From: Okeania sp. SIO1I7
GTDB lineage: Bacteria; Cyanobacteriota; Cyanobacteriia; Cyanobacteriales; Microcoleaceae
DNA length: 64,000 bases
NCBI GenBank assembly: GCA_010672585.1
Contig: JAAHGF010000020.1
Span: forward strand, 62,001 to 126,000
Direction of reading: 5' to 3'
Part shown: piece after piece, positions 19,501 through 26,163 of the stretch
How positions within the stretch are numbered: the first letter of the stretch is position 1
How the letters are laid out: each line of letters starts with the position of its first letter
The notes under the pieces: generated by a model
What the model saw: the letters and a program-made list of their open reading frames with translations, nothing else
The model's database searches: none
Told to the model about the DNA's origin: nothing
Program-made: the position numbers and the translations under genes

Positions 19501-20152
19501 CGAAACAGCATATCAAATGCGCCTCAACGATGAAATTAATATTCCGTCGGAGTGGAAAAAAGAGCTAAATTCCATGGAAAACTACAAAATGGTTTTGCGC
19601 CGTCAACGCAATGTAGAAGGTAATTCAGGTTCCCAATGGTATTTCCGCCATGATAAAATTCAAGAATATTTTATTGTCCAGACATTTCTCGGTGAGGGGA
19701 ATCAAAAATTAGAACAACATATTAAAGACCCCAGATTTCGAGGAGTTTATCTATTATTAGCAACTTTGTTACCCTATAACGAAGCACTGTTATTACGAGA
19801 GAAATTATTAATAAATGCAGCGGAAACCAAAGACCATGTTGTGAGCGACCAATTTATTCAGCGATTAAATTCTCGGTCGGAACTATCCAAAAATGGTGAG
19901 AATTTGAATCTAGTGGAAATTATTAAATTGCTGATTGTTGAGAAAAATAATAATATAAATATTGAAGTTAACCCTAATATTGAAACTAAGCCTAATACTG
20001 AATTTAACCCTAATATAAGGAATGAAAAAATGAATGATTCTTACAGCTCAAAATATGACCAGAGACACGCTGAACGTAATAATATAGTCGATCAAGAACA
20101 AAATAGGAAGATTGATGCTAATATGGTGGGGAATTTTGTTGGGTTACGCTAG
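16574..20152 (+). CDS. HEAT-repeat NACHT ATPase with membrane segments
   Basis: A 1192-residue protein from the ATG at 16574. Order: N-terminal hydrophobic signal/anchor (FLLLLLLVLLVV), thirteen HEAT repeats of 33 residues (consensus VREAAATAVGSLGSEAKELI), a helical linker, two membrane segments (FLLLHAITWLILLSLY and GYVGLLLTWIPF), then a NACHT NTPase with Walker A EGESGLGKSMF and Walker B LEICIDGLNE, and a helical domain ending in an Asn/Pro repeat (NPNIETKPNTEFNPNI). Such STAND ATPases act as signal-sensing switches, some in antiphage defence. Here the HEAT domain would lie across the membrane from the ATPase if the anchor is uncleaved. The final codons lie inside a GTTGGGTTA hairpin repeat. 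Confidence 0.88.
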   Translation: MIKLCNSFLRKWRFLLLLLLVLLVVNLGHVRASEKSPPEDWQLQGMLAALDDSDPDVWVEALKKMSRYDLKSPVEIPPDRVEQIGEFLSDEDSDVREASAKALGEMGSEAKQFIPELLQLFSDNDSDVREAVATAVGNLGLQSKELIPQLLQLFSDEDSFVREAAAMTVGNLGSQSKELIPQLQQLLSDEDSFVREAAAMTVGNLGLQSKELIPQLQQLFSDKNWRVREAAATAVGSLGSEAKELIPQLLQLFSDKKWRVREAAATAVGSLGSEAKELIPQLLQLLRDEDFDVREAAAMTVGSLGSEAKELIPQLQQLLRDEDSDVREAAATAVGSLGSEAKELIPQLLQLLRDEDSDVREAAATAVGNLGSEAKELIPQLLQLLRDEDFDVREAAAMTVGNLGSQSKELIPQLLQLLRDEDSDVREAAATAVGNLGSEAKELISQLQQLLSDENWSVREAAATAVGSLGSETKQLIPQLLQLLSDEYSFVRSAAATAVIQIGKLNTQQILPILNAAHKSSYEEAVLRFIAYFVSGGEYNAVTLIQWLGSPKKYPYENNKFDNTRKEGKKVLNLFAEIWQATETLDELRPELERQIAKVVDRVQWEPQDINLLTTHYKNLKDAKSTHADSINTKIKILKGIQVFSYIWKFLLLHAITWLILLSLYPKSPEIQTLFWHPLIRRIAGLGYVGLLLTWIPFLRRRLLSPFQPLLIADANLDSFNPQDYFPDSNVCLKNTHNLQPIKTAIAKVQSPIILEGESGLGKSMFLRYWAKTCKNLVVYLPASKCSQGAIAAIQAKIPISQTDGKFLENLIYNNALEICIDGLNEVTPDTRTKISYFVERHFRGHILLATQPLDWIPPSATKTYILQPLKRQQIRQFLQTRQFTPSAETSISQSEYEEACEEYLEKTFNSNQQSEEERKAVRRLLSNPMDLTIVAQILAQGKNPDLLNLQQQQYNVMAAAYEQINFDSFPLTDFAETAYQMRLNDEINIPSEWKKELNSMENYKMVLRRQRNVEGNSGSQWYFRHDKIQEYFIVQTFLGEGNQKLEQHIKDPRFRGVYLLLATLLPYNEALLLREKLLINAAETKDHVVSDQFIQRLNSRSELSKNGENLNLVEIIKLLIVEKNNNINIEVNPNIETKPNTEFNPNIRNEKMNDSYSSKYDQRHAERNNIVDQEQNRKIDANMVGNFVGLR

Positions 20153-20180
20153 CGCTTAACCCAACCTACAGTATTTTTTA
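20138..20180 (+). terminator. Probable terminator hairpin at the end of the NACHT gene
   Basis: GTTGGGTTA (20138-20146) pairs with TAACCCAAC (20157-20165), followed after a short gap by TATTTTTTA. The hairpin includes the TAG stop codon. The same GTTGGGTT...AACCCAAC sequence is a common cyanobacterial repeat, so termination is likely but not certain. Confidence 0.45.
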
Positions 20181-20462
20181 ATAATTCTTATAGCAGTCGA
20201 AGCAATGATTAGGGCAGATAAAAAGCTGAAAGCTCAGACAAAGCAAGACTTTTGCTTCTTCCTTCTTCCTCCTTCCTTCTTCCTTCTTCCTTCCCCTATT
20301 CTGCCATTTCTAAATAGCAGTGCTAAAATTACCAGTGTATTGGACAAAAGCCATTGGGATACGGTGGAAAAATATTAATAATAAGTTAAAAATCTTTAAC
20401 TTCCACATTGCCGTATTATCTTTTGTCCATACATTCTGCACTAATAATATCTAAAATCTAAC
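20166..20462. repeat. Intergenic stretch with CTTCTTC heptamers
   Basis: A run of CCTTCTT repeats (20255-20294) is the complement of the GGAAGAA array seen elsewhere. An imperfect inverted repeat flanks GGATACGGTGGAAAAATAT...AACTTCCACATTGCCGTAT (about 20355-20418). No gene is seen. Confidence 0.5.
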
Positions 20463-21353
20463 ATGAGTGGTACAATTACTCCTTCCCAACCAAATATAAG
20501 TCAGTTGTCTGACACTAAAACGACACCTTTAACCTCCGGTTCTGTAGTGGGAGATTTCTTCCAAGAAACCCTAGCATTAACCCGTCGGTTATTTATCCAA
20601 CTAAAACGACGCCCTTCCACATTAATAGCTGGAATTATCCAACCCCTAATGTGGTTAATCCTATTTGGGGCACTTTTCCAAAATGTACCTCAAGGTTTAT
20701 TTGGTGAAAGTCAAAACTATGGACAATTTCTCGGTGCTGGTATTATTGTCTTCACCGCTTTTGCTGGTGCCCTTAATGCTGGTTTGCCAGTCATGTTTGA
20801 CCGAGAATTTGGCTTTCTCAACCGCCTATTGGTAGCTCCATTAACATCCCGCTTTTCTATTGTCATAGCTTCAGCTACTTTTATTGTCACCCTGAGTTTT
20901 ATTCAGTCAGCAATAATCATCGGTGCTGGTGCATTTTTGGGTGCTGGATTACCTGATATATTAGGATTAGCTACCATAGCCCTGATTGTCCTAATGTTGG
21001 TTTTGGGCGTAACTGGTTTAAGTTTGGGTCTGGCCTTTGCTTTACCGGGTCACATTGAACTTTTGGCAGTTATTTTTGTAACTAACTTACCTTTACTCTT
21101 TGCTAGTACTGCTTTAGCACCTCTATCTTTTATGCCTAATTGGTTACAGGTAGTGGCAAGTTTAAATCCTTTGACTTACGCGATCGAGCCGATTCGCTAT
21201 TTGTATCTACATAGTGACTGGTCTATTGGTAGTATAATCATGGAAACACCTTTTGCTGATATTTCTTTTGGTACAGCATTGTTGGTATTGTTGGTATTTG
21301 ATGTAGTGACTTTAGTCGCAATTCAACCTTTATTACGTCGTCGGTTTGCCTAA
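20463..21353 (+). CDS. ABC-2 type transporter permease (DrrB-like)
   Basis: A 296-residue membrane protein of the ABC-2 family. After a 35-residue cytoplasmic start it has the family segment FIQLKRRPSTLIAGIIQPLMW, then about six hydrophobic helices, with MFDREFGFLNRLLVAPLTS in the first cytoplasmic loop. These permeases work with a separate ATPase to export lipids, polysaccharides or natural products. No ATPase gene is adjacent, so the partner is elsewhere. Its closeness to the cyanobactin precursor (1.2 kb) invites a link, but they lie on opposite strands and nothing in the sequence proves it. No clear ribosome site precedes the ATG. Confidence 0.87.
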   Translation: MSGTITPSQPNISQLSDTKTTPLTSGSVVGDFFQETLALTRRLFIQLKRRPSTLIAGIIQPLMWLILFGALFQNVPQGLFGESQNYGQFLGAGIIVFTAFAGALNAGLPVMFDREFGFLNRLLVAPLTSRFSIVIASATFIVTLSFIQSAIIIGAGAFLGAGLPDILGLATIALIVLMLVLGVTGLSLGLAFALPGHIELLAVIFVTNLPLLFASTALAPLSFMPNWLQVVASLNPLTYAIEPIRYLYLHSDWSIGSIIMETPFADISFGTALLVLLVFDVVTLVAIQPLLRRRFA

Positions 21354-21679
21354 ATTGATTCGATCGAGTGGGTAAATACAATTATATTTAGGACTGACGC
21401 TAAAAATGTAGGCTGGGTAGAACGAAGTGTTAGGGTCACTTATCCTGACAGATAAACCCAACACGCACTTACACTTAATCTGTGCATCCGTGCCATAATC
21501 TGTGTTAGCAACCCAACCTACCCAACCTACGCTTATTGCACTATATTTAGCTGAAACAGTCCATTAGAGTTGCAAGGCACCTAATACCACTACCGTAAAA
21601 TTAGCTCTCTTCTTCAAACAAACCAAAAAAGTTGTATGCTATATATCTAAAGTTTCCTAAAAAAACTACGATATGACCT
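21354..21679. other. Intergenic stretch with inverted repeat
   Basis: An imperfect inverted repeat (GTAGGCTGGGTAG near 21408 and CTACCCAACCTACG near 21519) encloses CATCCGTGCCATAATCTGTG. This is another non-coding repeat. No gene is seen. Confidence 0.45.
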
Positions 21680-22051
21680 ATGTCTGCTCAACTTTTGACA
21701 AAAATCATTTTCAGCACCTTAACCACAGGAATAATAACTATATTCCTACCTCAGCCATCTTTTGCTGAACCTTATGAAACTAATACAGTTAATCCTCTAA
21801 AGGATTTGCAAACCGTAGATAACCCCGATCCTTTCAGTGGTTCCGGTGGGTTGAATATGTTCGACATTATTCATAACTCTAGACTGGGAAATAACCGGAA
21901 TATGAAAGAGTATATGCTCGAACAACGTGACAGTCTTAATGATGCAGCGACACAGTTTCGCAATAAACAGCAGCAACTTATACAACCATCACAGAATGCT
22001 GTTGGTGATACTCCTGCTTCTACCGTAGGTGAGAGTGAAATTAATCCTTAA
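21680..22051 (+). CDS. Small exported hypothetical protein
   Basis: A 123-residue protein with a signal peptide (LLTKIIFSTLTTGIITIFLPQPSFA, cleavage likely after SFA). The mature part has a Pro/Asp-rich start (LKDLQTVDNPDPFSGSGG), a helical middle with Asn/Gln, and a disordered end. Similar small periplasmic proteins with the NPDPFS-GGLNMFDIIH block seem common in filamentous cyanobacteria, as far as I recall, but no function is known. It is a single gene followed by repeat-filled DNA. Confidence 0.68.
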   Translation: MSAQLLTKIIFSTLTTGIITIFLPQPSFAEPYETNTVNPLKDLQTVDNPDPFSGSGGLNMFDIIHNSRLGNNRNMKEYMLEQRDSLNDAATQFRNKQQQLIQPSQNAVGDTPASTVGESEINP

Positions 22052-22564
22052 TCGACGACATAGTTATTTATTCGAGCGATCGCTCTGTTGTTCAAAGTAG
22101 CAACATGAGCGTTTTGTTTTTTTTCAAAGGGAACAGGGAACGGGAACTATATAGGAGTACCTTCTTTGGCCTTTGATATCAAGTTGCACTGATTAATCAC
22201 AATATAATAAAGATGGCATATTCCTCAAGAGTCATCTTAAGATGACTTATAGCGGTTTTCAAATTGATGAACCACATCGCCATAACCAAAACCCTGTAGG
22301 GACGTTGCATGCAATGTCCCTACAGTGGTCTACTGAAATGAAAACCGCTGTAAACTATTAGCCAAGGATTTCAATCCTTGGCTTTGATATAGCAACTTTT
22401 ATTGTGATGAAGCAGAGTTATCAAAATAACATGGGTCTAAAACCCCGCCTTTTAAGGCGCAATATTTTTGGAGAGTTGCTCAAATCCCCTACTTCCCCTC
22501 CCCTCCTGGGAGGGGTTAGGGGTGGGTTAACTTCTGACTTCTGACTTGGGGACTTCTGACTTCG
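22052..22564. other. Intergenic stretch with miniature element
   Basis: Contains a GCGATCGC site, an element with ends GCGGTTTTCA (22252-22348, listed separately), GATTTCAATCCTTGGC duplications near 22370, and CTTCTGA heptamers leading to the precursor gene's stop. No further gene is seen. Confidence 0.5.
22252..22348. mobile_element. Miniature inverted-repeat element, GCGGTTTTCA family, copy 1
   Basis: A 97-bp element with ends GCGGTTTTCAAATTGATGA and, inverted, GCGGTTTTCATTTCAGTAGA. Inside is a hairpin TGTAGGGACGTTGCATGC pairing with the complementary half. A second copy with a different hairpin loop is at 62710-62806. Confidence 0.65.
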
Positions 22565-22750
22565 TTAATCTGCGTCACCATCATAGGAACATCTGTAAGG
22601 CCGATTCCTCCTGGCACCTTGTGGGGCTATTCCCTCTCTGGAGGCGAAACCAGTAGTCAGGTTTTCTTCTTCAAGTCCCTCTATAGATTTTTCAACGTTC
22701 AAGCGAATCACAGGCTCTTTTTGTTGTGGCATCAGATTTTTCTTGGCCAT
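22565..22750 (-). CDS. Cyanobactin precursor peptide (PatE/TruE-type)
   Basis: A 61-residue RiPP precursor. It opens with MAKKNLMPQQKEPVIRL, matching the conserved cyanobactin leader start (M-x-KKN-[IL]-x-P-x-x-x-x-PVIRL) known from patellamide and trunkamide precursors, and ends in CSYDGDAD, the SYDG signal that directs macrocyclase cleavage just after the core. The core therefore ends ...RNRPYRC, with one Cys for the heterocyclase to convert to thiazoline. The N-terminal core boundary is uncertain: GFAS (before REGIAP) or a site nearer QGARRN are both possible. An AGAGGA ribosome site lies 9 bp before the ATG. The matching heterocyclase gene is upstream on the same strand, in the usual D-then-E order. 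The core is unusually Arg-rich. Confidence 0.88.
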   Translation of the reverse strand: MAKKNLMPQQKEPVIRLNVEKSIEGLEEENLTTGFASREGIAPQGARRNRPYRCSYDGDAD

Positions 22751-23003
22751 CGGATTATTCCTCTGTGTATTTTGAGCTTAATTTGCTTGAATTTTAGGCT
22801 TCTAAGTCACTACTGTCAAGCTTGGCTTGGCGAGCCATCAGGTATAAAGTTGTGTGGCTTTGTCATCCGCCAAGAAATTTATTTCTAGGCTCACAGCAGA
22901 AGTCATATCATGTCCGGTAGCATCGGTCTTGTATAGCAAAGGTAAGGAAGAAGGAAGAAGGAAGAAGGAAGAAGGAAGAAGCTTTAAGAAAAGGAAAAAT
23001 TTT

Positions 23004-23140
23004 ATATCATGTCCGGTAGGATCGGTCTTGTATAGTAAATAGGCAACAGCTCCGGAAAGCAACAGGCAAGAAAAAAACTTAAATTTCCTGTAGATATCCA
23101 CGCTAACTTTTACACAAACGCGCCCCAACGGACATGATAT
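23004..23140. mobile_element. Miniature inverted-repeat element, ATATCATGTCCG family, copy 2
   Basis: A 137-bp element inverted relative to the copy at 2903-3045. Both share GGCAACAGCTCCGGAAAGCA, AAACTTAAATTTCCTG and GATATCCACG and the same outer ends. Confidence 0.65.
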
Positions 23141-23438
23141 TACTTATATGGCGGCAGATATTTCCCCAACTTTTACACGGGACTATACCAACGGATATGA
23201 TATCATCTTTAGATGGCTAAAAATAGCTGATTTATTATGGCTAATTAATGAGACCTGATATTATACCTTAAAACTCCCTCTTCTTCCCTCCTGACTCCTG
23301 ACTCCTCTATTATCTCAACGTTGGCCCTTGACCCGCGTTCTCCCGTTAGCGGAGCCTAGCGGCAGCTATTAGGGGAGCGGAGAGATGGGAAAACCAATCA
23401 ATTTTGAGGTTTTGTCAATAGTATTTTAGACTTAAAAT

Positions 23439-23618
23439 TTGGCTGCTGGGCTAGCAGTGTCAGTCTGTGGAGCGCGCCTTTAGACCGAAAAGAGGCTCGA
23501 CCTTGGAGGCTGGTGCATTGTTAGCGCAGCTCCTCTGCAAGAGGCAGCAGAAAGACCTAAGAGCGCGATGGTTAGGAATCCCGCGCTGTCTCGTAGAGCA
23601 GCGTCGGGAGGATGTCAA
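23439..23618 (+). pseudogene. Probable remnant of IS200/IS605-type tnpB 3' end
   Basis: The frame from 23439 reads LAAGLAVSVCGARL then stop. I think this resembles the last residues of cyanobacterial TnpB proteins. It is followed by GAATCCCGCGCTG, a hairpin (CCCGCGCTG with CAGCGTCGGG) and GGAGGATGTCAA, which looks like the right-end hairpin of IS605-type elements, where the TnpB guide RNA scaffold also lies. The region is more GC-rich than its surroundings. No transposase domain remains. This is a memory-based resemblance and needs a search. Confidence 0.42.
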
Positions 23619-23632
23619 TTCGGACATGATAT

Positions 23633-23853
23633 TAAAATATGGCGTTGCTGATTCTGGGTATGATTTTGCCCCCCTAGCCCCCCAATTTTGGGGGGAATAA
23701 AATTCTAAAAGTCCCCCTTAATCCCCCTCCCGTACCCCTTGGAAAGGGGGAAGCCAGAGGATGCTGCGCTTTTTGTTGAAAGGGGATTTAGGGGGCTTGA
23801 CCAGAACCAAACAATCGCGCATTCATACTTCAATTCAGCAACGCCTAAAATAT
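23633..23853. mobile_element. Miniature inverted-repeat element, GGCGTTGCTGA family, copy 2
   Basis: The element spans 23641-23845, in opposite orientation to copy 1, with TAAAATAT on both sides (23633-23640 and 23846-23853) as an 8-bp target duplication. It carries an extra internal segment with GGAAGCCAGAGGATG. Its last base forms the G of the heterocyclase stop codon TAG. Confidence 0.78.
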
Positions 23854-26163
23854 TATCGGCATTGAATTCATCTGTTTTTCCTGCAATGCTTCAGACAACC
23901 AACCCATTTTCACAGGTACATCATACAATCTACCCCTCCCAAACCTCGGCCAAAAATGGCGTAACCCAGGCACAATAACTTTCACCACATTTAGTTCAAT
24001 ATCTGGGCGAGTCTGATCCAAAACTAAAGTTTCCATTCCTGCTGCTTGAGCAATTTTCACACAAGTCAAAACATCTTCATAAATGTCATCACTCCAAACC
24101 AGAGGATAATCTCCATAAACTTTGGCTGGTATTTCTGGGTGGGGAGCTAAATAAGGTTGATTTTCTAAAGTTGCTGTGGTCATCCATTCCTGTATCCCTT
24201 CTTCCATTTGACTAATATCTTCTTCATCTATTCCCAAACTAATCTGATTAAGTTCTGTTACCGCTCGCAGCATGGCAATTTTTGGGTCAAAATGCGCTCC
24301 AAAACCTGTAATAATTCGTTCATACTCCCCATCAATTCGACGCGAAACTGCGCTAAAAGCTGGTATCCCCAAATCTGTTGTTAAATCTAATACCCATAAC
24401 TCACGATGATTTTGTTGATAAAATTCTTGTACTGCCAATAAATAGGGGTCGTCAAAACTGGCTAAATCTACCGATGGACGCTTCAGGCGATTATACCACC
24501 AAATTGCTACACTATCGCGCTCTACTAATTCCATAAATCCTTGCAAAATTGCTTCTTCTATGGTATTGCCAGCAGCGTTGCCATTAGAATCAGCTATACA
24601 GAAATTATGGTTTGTGGGCAAGTTATAAGCATAATAACACCAAGCAGTAGGCAAGTATTTACGAGTATCTTCTGTGAGAGACCATACTGGAGTCCAATCA
24701 ATTTTTTTGTTGGGATTAAAAGGTTGGGGAATCCAATCGCAGTCTACTTTACTTTTGGCATTCAATTTTTTGCGGTTTGCATATTGAGTAGGACTGAAGT
24801 GCAAAATTTTTTCTGGGTGAATAGCTTTTTCTCCCAATTCAGCTAAAGTTGATTTTTTCCTGGGTTCGTCTCCTTGGAATATTCCTGAATAACGTTCGAT
24901 CGCTTCACAAAAACCACTAGCTTTAGCTTGGCGATCGCTCTTGCCTTTTCCTCCACTTTTATGATTAAGGGAACGACGCAAAGTACTGATAGTTTTGGCA
25001 CTACCGAAACTATGAATAGCGTTGTAGGTATGAATTAAAGGATTATTTGGGTCGGAGGTTGGTACTAAAGCACTGACAACACCAGTAATGGGACTTATCA
25101 GTTGTTCGTAGCGTTTTGTTGTTTGGTCGGGAGTGAGTGCGCGATGACCACCATCAGAGGTAAAATGTTTTTTGCGATTGGTGAGAGTCAGGGGATAAAA
25201 TGCCATGTCTTTGAGTAATTTAGGATCGCCGCAAGCTTGACATTGAGGTCTTTTAATCAAAATATGAGTTTCTGTGGTCAGGTTTGTCTGATTAAAGGTA
25301 ATTACTTTTCCCGCGAGGGTAGTAAAGTTAGGAATTTCCTCCCCACATCTTTGTACTATCCATTTGGCAACTTCAGTGGTTATCAGATTTATAGCAGTTG
25401 CCATAGTTGAGGGTAGGAAACCAAAAGAGGTAGGGAGACATCCAGAAATTTCTCTTTTACTCGCACTAGGTTTTTTGGTGGAAGGAGATTTCTGTTTCTG
25501 TCGCAAAACAGCAGCTTCAACTTCCCGATGACCGCGCAAACGTTGAGCTAAACATTCCCAACATCCGGTATCTTCTGGTTCAAATATGGGACCTAACCAC
25601 AGTAACCCTCCCACAGGTTTTGCTAGCAACCAAGGTTGATGAGCGCAGACTGCGGTTTCATTGATTTTTGCAAGTTGTGGTTGTAGGTAGTCATCGGTGA
25701 GGACAACTAATAGTGCGTTGCGGTCTGATGTTAGTGGGTAATTTTCCCAAAGCTTGGTTTTAATACCTATTGCTGTCAAATTTTCTATTAATAAGTCTGT
25801 GGTTGTTTTTCCGACTGAGGCGACATAAACTGAGATTTTCTGGAGATATTCGGAGGCGAGTTGTGGTTCTACATTGAGTAATGACCAAAATGCAGCGACT
25901 TGTTGTGGGAGTTGGGGAGTTGCTGTGGTTAAATAACCTTTGTTGTGGAGGCGATCGAGAACATATTCGATTTGTTCTAAGTCTGCTATTTCTGATAGGG
26001 TTTGGCAAATTTCTTCAAAGGTATGTTGACCGTCTAATAGGGGAATTAGGTGACAATAAAATTCTCCTGTTAGGGCGTGAGTGGAATTTTCTCCTAAGAG
26101 GTAAACGTGTTTTGGTTGGATAATTTCGATGCGAAAATGTGGTTTAATTTGTGGATTTTTCAT
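23845..26163 (-). CDS. Cyanobactin heterocyclase (PatD/TruD-type YcaO cyclodehydratase)
   Basis: A 772-residue enzyme that uses ATP to turn Cys (or Ser/Thr) of the precursor core into azolines. It starts MKNPQIKPHFRIEIIQPKHV, as PatD/TruD proteins do, so the 80 further upstream codons open in this frame are only tandem repeat. The N-terminal half is the leader-binding and E1-like part with zinc cysteines (CWECLAQR and CQACGDPK). The C-terminal YcaO half shows FCEAIERYSG, DSNGNAAGN, EEAILQGFMELVERDS and GFGAHFDP, the ATP/Mg-binding motifs. It ends MNSMPIIF, close to the family's usual end. The stop codon abuts an inserted miniature element. The precursor gene lies 1.1 kb downstream on the same strand. 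Confidence 0.95.
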   Translation of the reverse strand: MKNPQIKPHFRIEIIQPKHVYLLGENSTHALTGEFYCHLIPLLDGQHTFEEICQTLSEIADLEQIEYVLDRLHNKGYLTTATPQLPQQVAAFWSLLNVEPQLASEYLQKISVYVASVGKTTTDLLIENLTAIGIKTKLWENYPLTSDRNALLVVLTDDYLQPQLAKINETAVCAHQPWLLAKPVGGLLWLGPIFEPEDTGCWECLAQRLRGHREVEAAVLRQKQKSPSTKKPSASKREISGCLPTSFGFLPSTMATAINLITTEVAKWIVQRCGEEIPNFTTLAGKVITFNQTNLTTETHILIKRPQCQACGDPKLLKDMAFYPLTLTNRKKHFTSDGGHRALTPDQTTKRYEQLISPITGVVSALVPTSDPNNPLIHTYNAIHSFGSAKTISTLRRSLNHKSGGKGKSDRQAKASGFCEAIERYSGIFQGDEPRKKSTLAELGEKAIHPEKILHFSPTQYANRKKLNAKSKVDCDWIPQPFNPNKKIDWTPVWSLTEDTRKYLPTAWCYYAYNLPTNHNFCIADSNGNAAGNTIEEAILQGFMELVERDSVAIWWYNRLKRPSVDLASFDDPYLLAVQEFYQQNHRELWVLDLTTDLGIPAFSAVSRRIDGEYERIITGFGAHFDPKIAMLRAVTELNQISLGIDEEDISQMEEGIQEWMTTATLENQPYLAPHPEIPAKVYGDYPLVWSDDIYEDVLTCVKIAQAAGMETLVLDQTRPDIELNVVKVIVPGLRHFWPRFGRGRLYDVPVKMGWLSEALQEKQMNSMPIIF

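Larger units (their letters stand above)
22751..23640. repeat. Repeat-filled gap between precursor and heterocyclase genes
   Basis: This space holds GGAAGAA repeats (22941-22981), several ATATCATGTCCGG ends (22905, 23004, 23131), a full element of that family, and a probable IS605-type remnant. No protease, macrocyclase or second precursor could be found in any frame. Confidence 0.65.

Noticed and set aside
22751-23640. Remnants of a cyanobactin protease or macrocyclase between precursor and heterocyclase
   Set aside because: All frames read as repeats or the possible IS605 remnant. No subtilisin motifs (DTG, HGT, GTS) in order were found.
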